Source of the DNA: an uncultured Clostridium sp. | GTDB lineage: Bacteria; Bacillota_I; Bacilli_A; RF39; UBA660 | NCBI GenBank assembly: GCA_905193755.1 | Contig: CAJJPX010000003.1 | Location: 35,155 to 99,154 of the forward strand | Length of the DNA stretch: 64,000 bases | Direction: 5' to 3' | Shown here: positions 57,666-64,000 of the stretch, piece by piece | How the letters are laid out: each line of letters starts with the position of its first letter | Numbering within the stretch: position 1 is the stretch's first letter | Notes under the pieces: generated by a model | The model's input: the letters and a program-made list of their open reading frames with translations, nothing else | Database searches by the model: none | Told to the model about the DNA's origin: nothing | Translations under genes and position numbers: made by a program

Positions 57666-58743
57666 AACTTGTTTCCTTTAATATTGTTCTTATATTTATA
57701 TTTTTTAAAAAATCTTCTATTTGTTCTTTAGAGTTTTCTAACTCTCCATTCATTACTTTTCTTTCTATATATTTATAGACTTTTTTAATGTTTTTAATTT
57801 CTACGTATTTAGCTATATCTTTTGGTGTTATATCAAGTTCTAATATACTATGAATTTTGTTTATTTCTTCGTAAGAATTTATATCTTTATTTATTTTTAA
57901 TATTGTTGCGGCGTTTTTAATTATTTTATCATTATATATAACTAACTCACTAGTATTAATAGATCTTTTTCTTACTATATTTGATATCATATCTATTATT
58001 GTTTTTTCTTTATTAGGAATTGTGAGTGTTGTCTCTATTTGAGCCCATATTCCATATCTATCGTATGCCTCTTTTATGGTATCAAATTTTATATTTAAGT
58101 ATTTTGATAAGTTATAGTTTCTAACTATTTCAAAGAATTTATCATAATGATTAGAATCGAATATTTTATCTAGTTCTTTCTTTATATATTCTTTTGGTAC
58201 TTCGTTTAGTAATTTACCGTTTTCTTTTAGAAACTCTCTTATTTCATTTGATAGGCTAAAATCTAATGTACAAGAAAATCTTATTGCTCTTATTATTCTA
58301 GTCTTGTCTTCTATTAGTTTATCTTTAGTATTACCTACTACTCTAATAATTTTATTATTTAAGTCTTCTTTTGCTTTTAATAGGTCTATTAATTTTCCAT
58401 TAGAATCTATTGCGAAAGTATTTATGGTAAAGTCTCTTCTTAATAAATCTGTTTTTAAATCTTTAGCATATTCCAGTCTTATTGGTTTATTTTTTTTATA
58501 TTCTAGTTCTTTTCTAAAAGATGTAATGTCATAGTTATATTCTCCATCTTTTATATGGTAACTAAAGTATTGTTTGTTTGGTTTACCAGTACCTTCAAAT
58601 ATTTTAATTAAATCTTCTACTTTGGCATTAGTACATATATCTATATCTTTAGAATCGTATCCAAGTAAATAATCTCGTACGTAACCACCTACTATATAGC
58701 ATTCAAAACCCTCTTTAATAATTTTATCTACTATCTCTTTCAT
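57658..58743 (-). CDS. cca: CCA tRNA nucleotidyltransferase
   Basis: Adds or repairs the 3' CCA end of tRNAs, 361 residues, class II type. 'CYIVGGYVRDYLLGYDSKDIDIC' region (about 12-35) holds the DxD nucleotidyltransferase motif, followed by 'TDLLRRDFTINTFAID', 'LIEDKTRIIRAIRFSCTLDFSL' region. All head and neck domain motifs are there. Both tRNAs in this window encode CCA, so the enzyme here is probably mainly for repair. Confidence 0.95.
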   Translation of the reverse strand: MKEIVDKIIKEGFECYIVGGYVRDYLLGYDSKDIDICTNAKVEDLIKIFEGTGKPNKQYFSYHIKDGEYNYDITSFRKELEYKKNKPIRLEYAKDLKTDLLRRDFTINTFAIDSNGKLIDLLKAKEDLNNKIIRVVGNTKDKLIEDKTRIIRAIRFSCTLDFSLSNEIREFLKENGKLLNEVPKEYIKKELDKIFDSNHYDKFFEIVRNYNLSKYLNIKFDTIKEAYDRYGIWAQIETTLTIPNKEKTIIDMISNIVRKRSINTSELVIYNDKIIKNAATILKINKDINSYEEINKIHSILELDITPKDIAKYVEIKNIKKVYKYIERKVMNGELENSKEQIEDFLKNINIRTILKETSYE

Positions 58744-58780
58744 ATAATTTATTTTATCACAAATAATTTTTTTTACAATA

Positions 58781-58802
58781 AAAAAAGCCCGAGGGCCTTT
58801 TT
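58781..58802 (-). terminator. Terminator of hup
   Basis: GC-rich stem GCCC / GGGC flanked by AAAA / TTTT, with a long U-run on the minus strand. Confidence 0.7.
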
Positions 58803-58803
58803 A

Positions 58804-59076
58804 TTAATTTAAAGCTTCTTTTAATTTGCTTCCAGCTTTAAATGATGCAGCAACAGAAGCAGGAATTTTGATTGGTTGTTTAGTTAATGGATTGATTCCA
58901 TCTCTGGCAGCTCTTTTCTTTGCAGAGAAAGTTCCAAATCCTACTAAGGCAACTTTTCCTTCTTTTTTAAGACCAGTTGTAATTCCTTCAATTGTAGCTT
59001 CTAATGCTCTTTGTGCATCAGCTTTAGTTAATCCGGCTTTAGCAGCAACGAATTCTACTAATTCAGTTTTACTCAT
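58804..59076 (-). CDS. hup: HU family DNA-binding protein
   Basis: 90-residue nucleoid protein. 'MSKTELVEFVAAKAGLTKADAQ', 'VGFGTFSAKKRAARDGINPLTKQPIKIPA' with the conserved RxGxNPxT beta-arm (here RDGINPLT) and 'FKAGSKLKEAL' are diagnostic. GGGAGG precedes the ATG. Sits before the topA gene region as its own unit. Confidence 0.98.
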   Translation of the reverse strand: MSKTELVEFVAAKAGLTKADAQRALEATIEGITTGLKKEGKVALVGFGTFSAKKRAARDGINPLTKQPIKIPASVAASFKAGSKLKEALN

Positions 59077-59104
59077 CGTAAATTACCTCCCATTTTTTAC
59101 TTCG

Positions 59105-59131
59105 GCATCGCATATATTTTTCGTACGATGC
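59105..59131 (-). promoter_or_regulatory. Hairpin in the hup leader
   Basis: Inverted repeat GCATCG / CGATGC separated by 15 bases, in the 5' leader of hup about 28 bases before the ATG. Could be a stabilising 5' stem-loop of the mRNA; function unproved. Confidence 0.4.
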
Positions 59132-59141
59132 TTACATATTA

Positions 59142-59169
59142 ATTGTAGCATAACTCATGTAAAAAGCAA
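59142..59169 (-). promoter_or_regulatory. hup promoter
   Basis: Minus-strand TTGCTT (59164-59169), 16-base spacer ending TGC (extended -10), TACAAT (59142-59147). Confidence 0.6.
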
Positions 59170-59205
59170 GTAAATTGATGCTTTTTTTACACATTTATCA
59201 TATAA

Positions 59206-59235
59206 AAAGACTAAATTTTATAGTTTTTAGTCTTT
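59206..59235 (-). terminator. Terminator of topA
   Basis: Stem AAAGACTAAA / TTTAGTCTTT with a ten-base loop and TTTATATG after it. Confidence 0.75.
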
Positions 59236-59244
59236 TTTTAATAA

Positions 59245-61311
59245 TTATTCTTTGTTTTTCTTAATGTATTTACATTTTGGATAGTTAGAGCAAGCTATGA
59301 ATTTTCCATATCTTCCTTTTCTCTCTACTAGTTTATTACCACAATCAGGACAAGTTTCATCTAGTTCTTTTGGTTCTTCTTGCTTTATATATTTACATTT
59401 TGGATAATTAGAACATGCAGTAAATTCTCCATATTTTCCTTTTCTCACTACCATCTTGCTTCCACATTCTGGACAAGTTTCTCCTGTCTCTACTGGTTCA
59501 GTTTTTTCTTCTTTTTTGATGTATTTACATTCTGGATAGTTAGAGCATGCAGTAAATTTACCAAACTTACCTTTTCTGATTACTAAAGTGCTACCACATT
59601 CTGGACAAGTTTCTCCTGTTTCTTCTGGTGCTTCTTTTTCCATTTCTTTAAATGCTTTTTGTAGTAATGGTTCAAAGTCTTTATAGAATTTATCAAGTAC
59701 TGTGTACCATACTAGTTTACCATCAGCGATTTCATCTAATTCAGTTTCCATATTAGCAGTATAGTTTACATTTATAATTGAAGAAAAGAACTCTTGTAGT
59801 TTATCTGTTACTACTATACCTATTTCTGTTGGATAAAATTTCTTATCTTTTAAGCTTACATATTTTCTTTCTTCTAAAACACTTATTATTTTAGCATATG
59901 TGCTTGGTCTTCCAATACCTAGTTTTTCTAACTCTGCGATTAGTTTAGCTTCTGTGTATCTTGATTTTGGTTCAGTGAAGTGTTGCACTTTGTCTACTTT
60001 AGATGCAACTATTACTTTAGATTTATAGTTAGCGAAGTCTGGAAGTATAGTATCTTCTAAATCTTCAAAGTCTTTATATACTTTTAAGTATCCATCAAAT
60101 ACTAGAACTGAACCATTTGCTCTAAAGATATAATCATTGTTTTCTAAGTCTACACTTGTTGCTTCTACTTTAGCATCTGCCATTAGTGAACTAAGTGTTC
60201 TTATATATATTAAATTATATAGTTTGAATTCATCTGGTTTTAAGTATTTCTTAATAGACTCAGGTGTTCTTAAGATACTTGTTGGTCTAATTGCTTCGTG
60301 TGCATCTTGTACGTTCTCTGTTTTCTTTGCTTTCTTAGTGTAACCAACGTACTCTTTACCATAATTATTCATTATGTATTTTTCAGTGTCATTTACAAAA
60401 AGATCAGAAAGTCTAATTGAGTCAGTTCTCATATATGAAATTAAACCTACTGTTTCATTTCCTAGAGATACTCCCTCATATAGTCTTTGAGCAATGCTCA
60501 TTGTTTTAGAAGCTGGATAACCTAAACGGGTAGATGCCATTTGAGTAAGAGTACTTGTAGTGAATGGATCTTTACTCTTTTTAGGTTTTAATTTCTTGTC
60601 AACGTTTACTATATTATAAGCATTAGAAAGAGAGGCTATAATATCATCTGCTTCTTTAGATGTCTTAACTTCTATCTTTTTATTCTTATATTTAGTAAGT
60701 TCTGCTTTGAAGTCTTTAAAGTCTGCTTCGATTGTATAATATTCTTCAGGAACGAATGCTTCGATTTCACGTTCTCTATCAACTATTAGTTTTAAAGCTA
60801 CACTTTGTACTCTACCAGCACTTTTACCATCTGTTTTAGATTGCATTAGCTTACTTAGTCTAAAACCTATTATTCTATCAAGTATTCTTCTTGATTCTTG
60901 GCTATGTACTAGTTCTATATCTATCTTTCTCGGATGACTAAATGCTTCTTTTATAGCAGGTTCAGTTATTTCATTAAATACTACTCTACTATAGTTATCA
61001 TTTTTTATATCAAGTGCTTCTTTTAGATGCCAACTTATTGCTTCTCCTTCACGGTCTGGGTCGGTTGCTAGTATAACATTATCACTAGATTTAACTTCTT
61101 TCTTTAGTTCACTCACTAGTTTAGTTTTACCAGGCATTAATTTATAATTTGGTTTAAAATTATCTTCTAAGTCTACACCTAGGCCATATTTACCAGTTGT
61201 TGCTAAGTCACGAATGTGTCCTTTTGAAGATAATACTTTATAATCTTTTCCTAAATATTTTTCTATTGTTTTACTTTTACTTGGACTTTCTACGATTACT
61301 AGATTCTTCAT
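59245..61311 (-). CDS. topA: DNA topoisomerase I
   Basis: Relaxes negatively supercoiled DNA, 688 residues. TOPRIM N-terminus 'NLVIVESPSKSKTIEKYLG' (residues 3-21) with 'ATDPDREGEAISWHL' (about 82-96), active-site Tyr in 'GLISYMRTDSIRLSD' (near residue 290). The C-terminus has three C4 zinc ribbons of about 36 residues each (CPECGSTLV..., CPECGSKMV..., CPDCGNKLV...) with 'FxACSNYPxCKYIKK' endings, clear duplications of one unit. It has its own TTGACA promoter. Confidence 0.98.
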   Translation of the reverse strand: MKNLVIVESPSKSKTIEKYLGKDYKVLSSKGHIRDLATTGKYGLGVDLEDNFKPNYKLMPGKTKLVSELKKEVKSSDNVILATDPDREGEAISWHLKEALDIKNDNYSRVVFNEITEPAIKEAFSHPRKIDIELVHSQESRRILDRIIGFRLSKLMQSKTDGKSAGRVQSVALKLIVDREREIEAFVPEEYYTIEADFKDFKAELTKYKNKKIEVKTSKEADDIIASLSNAYNIVNVDKKLKPKKSKDPFTTSTLTQMASTRLGYPASKTMSIAQRLYEGVSLGNETVGLISYMRTDSIRLSDLFVNDTEKYIMNNYGKEYVGYTKKAKKTENVQDAHEAIRPTSILRTPESIKKYLKPDEFKLYNLIYIRTLSSLMADAKVEATSVDLENNDYIFRANGSVLVFDGYLKVYKDFEDLEDTILPDFANYKSKVIVASKVDKVQHFTEPKSRYTEAKLIAELEKLGIGRPSTYAKIISVLEERKYVSLKDKKFYPTEIGIVVTDKLQEFFSSIINVNYTANMETELDEIADGKLVWYTVLDKFYKDFEPLLQKAFKEMEKEAPEETGETCPECGSTLVIRKGKFGKFTACSNYPECKYIKKEEKTEPVETGETCPECGSKMVVRKGKYGEFTACSNYPKCKYIKQEEPKELDETCPDCGNKLVERKGRYGKFIACSNYPKCKYIKKNKE

Positions 61312-61349
61312 ATTTCTCCTTATCTTATATTATGTCTTTCCCTTTAAAT

Positions 61350-61379
61350 AATATAAAACATTTAAAATTAGTTTGTCAA
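61350..61379 (-). promoter_or_regulatory. topA promoter
   Basis: Minus-strand TTGACA (61374-61379), 18-base spacer, TATATT (61350-61355). Confidence 0.7.
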
Positions 61380-61390
61380 GACAAACAAAA

Positions 61391-61410
61391 AGAGTTCATT
61401 TAAGAACTCT
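61391..61410 (-). terminator. Terminator of the CotY/CotZ-like gene
   Basis: Stem AGAGTTC / GAACTCT with a six-base loop, followed by TTTTTG; overlaps the stop codon. Confidence 0.7.
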
Positions 61411-61840
61411 ATACACATTCTATGAATGTATCATTTAAGCATCTTACCGCGCATAAGCAATTGCAATCCATTGTAAATAATGAGTCTGTACTTACATAAG
61501 GATAAAGTGATGTAGTATCTGGATTGTTAGCTAGTACTCTAAATGTACAACAACATCCATCTATTTTTTCTACTCTAAATACACTACTAGTAGTATCTGT
61601 TTCACTTCTACTAACTGGCATACTAAATGGTGTACCATTTCCTGCGCAAGTATATAACATTATTGGACGAGTATTACATATAACACAGTTTGTTCCTCCA
61701 CCTAATGCAGGTCTATCACAAGAAAGTAAGCAACTATCAGGACAAGCATTAGACTGTAAAACATTAATAACTTGTAGGATTTCCATTATGCAGTTATCAC
61801 ATTTATTGCAATTGTTGTTGTCGTTATTATTATTACACAT
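61409..61840 (-). CDS. CotY/CotZ family spore-coat-like protein
   Basis: 143 residues from the ATG at 61838-61840 (AAAGGAG; the longer frame to 61867 has no SD). Cys-rich: 'NNCNKCDNCIMEILQVINVLQ' region at the start, 'CPDSCLLSCDRP', 'CVICNTRPIML', 'FRVEKIDGCCCTFRVL' and a final 'MDCNCLCAVRCL', the order of CotY/CotZ/exosporium coat proteins, which self-assemble through disulphides. No sporulation gene is otherwise visible in the window. Role in a non-spore-former is open. Confidence 0.85.
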   Translation of the reverse strand: MCNNNNDNNNCNKCDNCIMEILQVINVLQSNACPDSCLLSCDRPALGGGTNCVICNTRPIMLYTCAGNGTPFSMPVSRSETDTTSSVFRVEKIDGCCCTFRVLANNPDTTSLYPYVSTDSLFTMDCNCLCAVRCLNDTFIECV

Positions 61841-61913
61841 ATAATCCACTCCTTTATTTCTATTCATTAATATGGTATGAATTATAGTGTTTTTTAGTTA
61901 CATTATTTACCTA

Positions 61914-62189
61914 TTATTTAGTATATATTGGAGTTAAATTTTTATATTTTTCAGGTACATTTAGAACAGTTACTAGTTTGTTATTCTTAATTATATAGAT
62001 ATAGTTATTATAAACAGTTATTCTATGTTTATTTTTATATGCTAAGTAGTCTAAAAATTTTCTAAAGTCCCCATCATATTGATAGTTATAGCTTCCTTTC
62101 ATTCTTGCTTGTCTATAGTTATATCTTGTATTTCTTACTCCAACCCTTTGTCTAATTCTTTTCTTTCCATGTTTAGTTACTGTTTTCAT
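61914..62189 (-). CDS. Small basic hypothetical protein
   Basis: 91 residues, strongly basic: 'VTKHGKKRIRQRVGVRNTRY' at the start and 'HRITVYNNYIYIIKNNKLVTVLNVPEKY' region at the end. The beta-hairpin-like end with repeated Tyr/Ile recalls small phage- or plasmid-borne proteins of the type 'KHxxKRxxxRV...YxxYIYIxxxNKLITVxxxP'. No function assigned. Preceded by AAAGGAG. Confidence 0.6.
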   Translation of the reverse strand: MKTVTKHGKKRIRQRVGVRNTRYNYRQARMKGSYNYQYDGDFRKFLDYLAYKNKHRITVYNNYIYIIKNNKLVTVLNVPEKYKNLTPIYTK

Positions 62190-62207
62190 AAATTTAACTC
62201 CTTTCTT

Positions 62208-62576
62208 TTAATATCCTAATTTTTGTATTTCAGATACAATTTCTTCATAACTTAAAGATAAAATATCATCAACATTTTCACTTACTTCATTTAAAATATC
62301 ACTTATTTTGCTTATACCATATTCTTCCTTAAAAATATTTCTTGTATCTAACCATAGACTTTGTAATGTATCCATAAGAGGATATGCATTCTCTTTATTC
62401 TTTAATGATAATGAAAGACAATCATATTCATATAATCTTGTGATATTATATCCGCCTATTGCTTTTCTTAAGCGTTTTAAGTATTTTTCATTTAGTATTT
62501 CATAGTCATCTTTCTTAGTGTATTCAAGGTAAGCTTCTACTATGTTATCAAATATATTTGATTTTTCTTTTTTCAT
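62208..62576 (-). CDS. Hypothetical helical protein
   Basis: 122 residues, acidic and helical, no motif recognised. 'RLYEYDCLSLSLKNKENAYPLMDTLQSLWLDTRNIF' region suggests a helical bundle. The upstream gene at 62586 has a similar layout ('LYLYAYSSLMKE', 'DTLIKLILWLENGF'), so the two may be distant paralogues. Starts nine bases after the upstream stop. Confidence 0.55.
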   Translation of the reverse strand: MKKEKSNIFDNIVEAYLEYTKKDDYEILNEKYLKRLRKAIGGYNITRLYEYDCLSLSLKNKENAYPLMDTLQSLWLDTRNIFKEEYGISKISDILNEVSENVDDILSLSYEEIVSEIQKLGY

Positions 62577-62585
62577 GGTTACTCC

Positions 62586-62942
62586 TTAATTATTATTTAT
62601 ATTTCCTAATAGTTCTATTATAGATAAATCATTTATTTCATCTTTTTTAATTTCATATACTTTTATAATTCCTTTTACTAAATTATTAATTGTATATTTC
62701 ATATTGAATCCATTTTCTAACCAAAGTATTAGTTTTATAAGTGTATCCGTTAGTTTTAATGAAATATCTTTATCATTTGTTTCTTTCATGAGAGATGAGT
62801 ATGCGTATAAATAAAGTATGTTTGAATTTCCTAGTTCATCATAGTATTTTAGTAATTCTTCAGTTTTTAAATTATTCTTATTATCGTATACTTCTTTTCC
62901 ATTAATAGTTATGTTTGTTATTTTGCTTGATTCTTTTTTCAT
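62586..62942 (-). CDS. Hypothetical helical protein, possible paralogue of its neighbour
   Basis: 118 residues, 'MKKESSKITNITINGKEVYD' then helices 'ILYLYAYSSLMKETNDKDISLKLTDTLIKLILWLENGF' region. Shares an LY-x-Y/A-x-S-L and TLxxL-x-L pattern with the gene at 62208. Preceded by GGAG and TATAAT (ATGATATAATGG). Not a known family; the gene neighbourhood (CotY/CotZ-like, basic small protein) gives no function. Confidence 0.55.
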   Translation of the reverse strand: MKKESSKITNITINGKEVYDNKNNLKTEELLKYYDELGNSNILYLYAYSSLMKETNDKDISLKLTDTLIKLILWLENGFNMKYTINNLVKGIIKVYEIKKDEINDLSIIELLGNINNN

Positions 62943-63083
62943 AGTTTCTCCTTTTTCTTTGCCATTATATCATGTGTTTTTTATTATTGTGTTAAAATTA
63001 AGTTTTTTCTCCTTTCTTTGACACCTAAAGTATATCATGGAGTTTTCTCTATCTTGTGCTAAATTAAAAATTCATAAGAAAAA

Positions 63084-63101
63084 AAGCACTTTTTAGTGCT
63101 T
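63084..63101 (-). terminator. Terminator of the truncated metallophosphoesterase gene
   Basis: Stem AAGCACT / AGTGCTT with AAAA loop and a U-run on the minus strand. Confidence 0.75.
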
Positions 63102-63602
63102 AATAGTGTCAAGTTTAACTTGTTTTATATCAAATGAACTATCATTTTTAATAGTTATTTGTGTTGCTCCTCTTTGTTGAGTTTTATTTTCTATTCCTGG
63201 ACTTGCTAGATAATCTATACTCATACCATATGTAAGTCTTACTCCTTTGTATTCAAGTGATATGTTGTTATAGTGATCATGTCCATAGAAAATTGCTTTA
63301 GTGCTTCCAAGAGAAGTTACTGTATCAAATAAAGTTGAATCATTTTTAGTAGTGCACACTTCTTCATTTACTTCTCCAAAGTAATATTTAACGTCTTTAC
63401 TATTATTCTTATACTTTTCAATTGCTTCTTTTGTTTCAGGAAGAGGTATATGTAAGAACATCATAGATGGATTAGATTCTCCTATTTCAGTTACTTTTTC
63501 TTTATACCACTCTACTTGATTTTCATGGACGAAGTCATAGTTATTAAAATTATTATTTATATATGAGTTTGAATCTAGTAGATAGAATACTGTATTTATT
63601 TC
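63093..63602 (-). CDS. Metallophosphoesterase, C-terminal part, cut by the junction
   Basis: The frame is open from its stop at 63093 to about 63602, where it meets the composition break; nothing of the N-terminal half (first DxH and GD motifs) is present. Visible are 'EINTVFYLLDSNSYIN', 'MFLHIPLPETKEAI' (H-I-P in the lone-His position), 'AIFYGHDHYNNISLEYKGV' (GHDH intact) and 'YLASPGIENK'. This is a calcineurin-like phosphoesterase of the family with GxNE-type catalytic sites. The internal Met at 63464 is not the start; the true start is missing. Confidence 0.85.
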   Translation of the reverse strand, partial: EINTVFYLLDSNSYINNNFNNYDFVHENQVEWYKEKVTEIGESNPSMMFLHIPLPETKEAIEKYKNNSKDVKYYFGEVNEEVCTTKNDSTLFDTVTSLGSTKAIFYGHDHYNNISLEYKGVRLTYGMSIDYLASPGIENKTQQRGATQITIKNDSSFDIKQVKLDTIKH

Positions 63603-63612
63603 TTATATAATC
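63597..63612. other. Abrupt composition break, probable chimeric assembly join
   Basis: Left of here the DNA is AT-rich with TTA/AAA-type codons; right of here about half the bases are G or C, with CTG, GGC, CGC and CAG codons. Both flanking frames are broken at the same point: a metallophosphoesterase loses its N-terminus and a flippase lacks its start. Low-complexity ATTTCTTATATAATC at the join gives no obvious repeat, insertion element or attachment site. Confidence 0.8.
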
Positions 63613-64000
63613 ATTTTACTTGGCAGAATCCCCGTTTATCATATGATCGGGAAGGATGGAATGGCTTATTTTTCCCTGGCACAGGAGATTTTTCTTCTTG
63701 TGGGCGGGGTATTGTTTTACAGTATGAAAGAGGGAATTGCATCTCTTATCCGTTACCGCGTGCGCAGAGAGCAGTTTAAGGGTGTACGCAGGCTTTTTTT
63801 ACAATCTCTGTTTCTAGCGCTCATATTGGGTATGATACTTACTGTTCTTTTAGAAGCAGGCTGCCGGTATGTCCTGCAGAATGTGTTGCAGCTCCCTCTT
63901 GCAGTGATGACCGTGCGGATAGCACTTCTGGGTATTCCGTTTCTTGCTCTTGCAGGTGTCCTTCAGGGATATTTCCAGGGCTTTCACATGCGTGCTCCCG
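63601..64000 (+). CDS. MATE/oligosaccharide-flippase-type membrane protein fragment (partial at both ends)
   Basis: An open frame of about 133 codons with no start and no stop in the window. The protein has 'IIILLGRIPVYHMIG' and 'DGMAYFSLAQEIFLLV' at the left, then 'SLIRYRVRREQFKGVRRL' and two membrane segments 'LFLALILGMILTVLLEAGC', 'MTVRIALLGIPFLALAGVL' followed by 'QGYFQGFHMRAP', the GYFQG motif of the MATE/polysaccharide-export (MurJ/SpoVB-like) superfamily. Codon use (CTG, GGC, CGG, CAG) resembles clostridial gut bacteria such as Lachnospiraceae and differs from all other genes here. Confidence 0.7.

Noticed and set aside
1..63600. Alternative genetic code with TGA = Trp as in Mycoplasma
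   Set aside because: TGA ends recU, divIB and the small Tyr-rich gene, and Trp positions are TGG in all recognised genes.
63597..64000. Insertion sequence or genomic-island edge at the composition break
   Set aside because: No transposase, inverted repeats, target duplication or tRNA; both genes are simply cut.

Overview
This is an AT-rich, gene-dense stretch of a small-genome Firmicute. The features that point there are PolC-type DNA polymerase III, RecU followed by a class A penicillin-binding protein, DnaD, the YlbD/YlbE pair, two T-box leaders, and a short tmRNA tag ending in -AFA as in Mollicutes. The combination best fits an uncultured gut Bacillus of the RF39 / 'Mollicutes-like' type; this is inference, as no marker was searched. 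TGA is used as a stop (recU, divIB and a small Tyr-rich protein end in TGA), so the code is the standard bacterial one and not the Mycoplasma code.

Layout. 1-9.4 kb: polC (3' end cut by the window edge), an acetyltransferase, a PIG-L deacetylase, lysS and aspS with its Asp T-box. 9.4-16.6 kb: two genes of unknown function, a secreted glucosaminidase-like enzyme, an SPFH protein, gpmA, a sugar-phosphate isomerase, TraX and small membrane proteins. 16.6-23.2 kb: an accessory-looking strip with a decapitated TetR regulator, tag, nitroreductase, VanZ, a YolD/Y-family polymerase pair, gene remnants and a lipoprotein gene broken by an in-frame TAA. 23.4-24.5 kb: tRNA-Thr, tRNA-Gln, a small gene and tmRNA. 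24.5-26.2 kb (+ strand): a CDP-alcohol phosphatidyltransferase with a leaderless-type promoter, an anchored thioredoxin-like protein and a cysteine-less EIIB-like protein. 26.2-31.5 kb: a CPBP protease, a degenerate metallophosphoesterase, tyrS and dut behind a Tyr T-box, and a candidate small RNA. 31.5-38.7 kb: efp-rpmG, an SDR plus C-S lyase pair, a large leucine-rich-repeat surface protein, nfo and an orphan prepilin. 38.8-46.1 kb: ylbD-ylbE, murG-divIB, an acyltransferase / acyl-activating enzyme / acyltransferase lipid cluster and a second, intact metallophosphoesterase. 46.1-53 kb: yqeY, rpsU, rpsB-tsf, then a surface-protein island. 53-61.3 kb: recU-PBP1, cca-dnaD-nth, hup and topA. 61.4-63.6 kb: a CotY/CotZ-like coat protein, three small unknown proteins and a truncated metallophosphoesterase.

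Most genes lie on the minus strand, packed with 1-30 nt gaps or short overlaps, with clear terminators and near-consensus promoters (TTGACA-17-TATAAT) between transcription units. Housekeeping themes are translation (lysS, aspS, tyrS, efp, rpsB, tsf, rpsU, rpmG), DNA replication and repair (polC, dnaD, recU, nth, nfo, tag, topA, dut, Y-family polymerase), and envelope synthesis (murG, divIB, PBP1, acyltransferases).

The last ~400 bases (from about 63,600) do not belong to the same genome: GC content and codon usage jump and an unrelated flippase/MATE-type reading frame starts in mid-gene while a metallophosphoesterase is cut in mid-gene. This looks like a chimeric assembly join. The most interesting biology is in the surface-protein island at 49.4-53.0 kb, where a TasA-like DUF6273 protein lies beside a Cys-rich secreted protein and a short paralogue of its membrane tail. 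Other points of note are a DUF6273 domain shared with the leucine-rich-repeat protein at 34.7 kb, spore-coat-family genes in a lineage thought not to sporulate, a pseudo-metallophosphoesterase, and a T-box that controls a dUTPase as well as tyrS.
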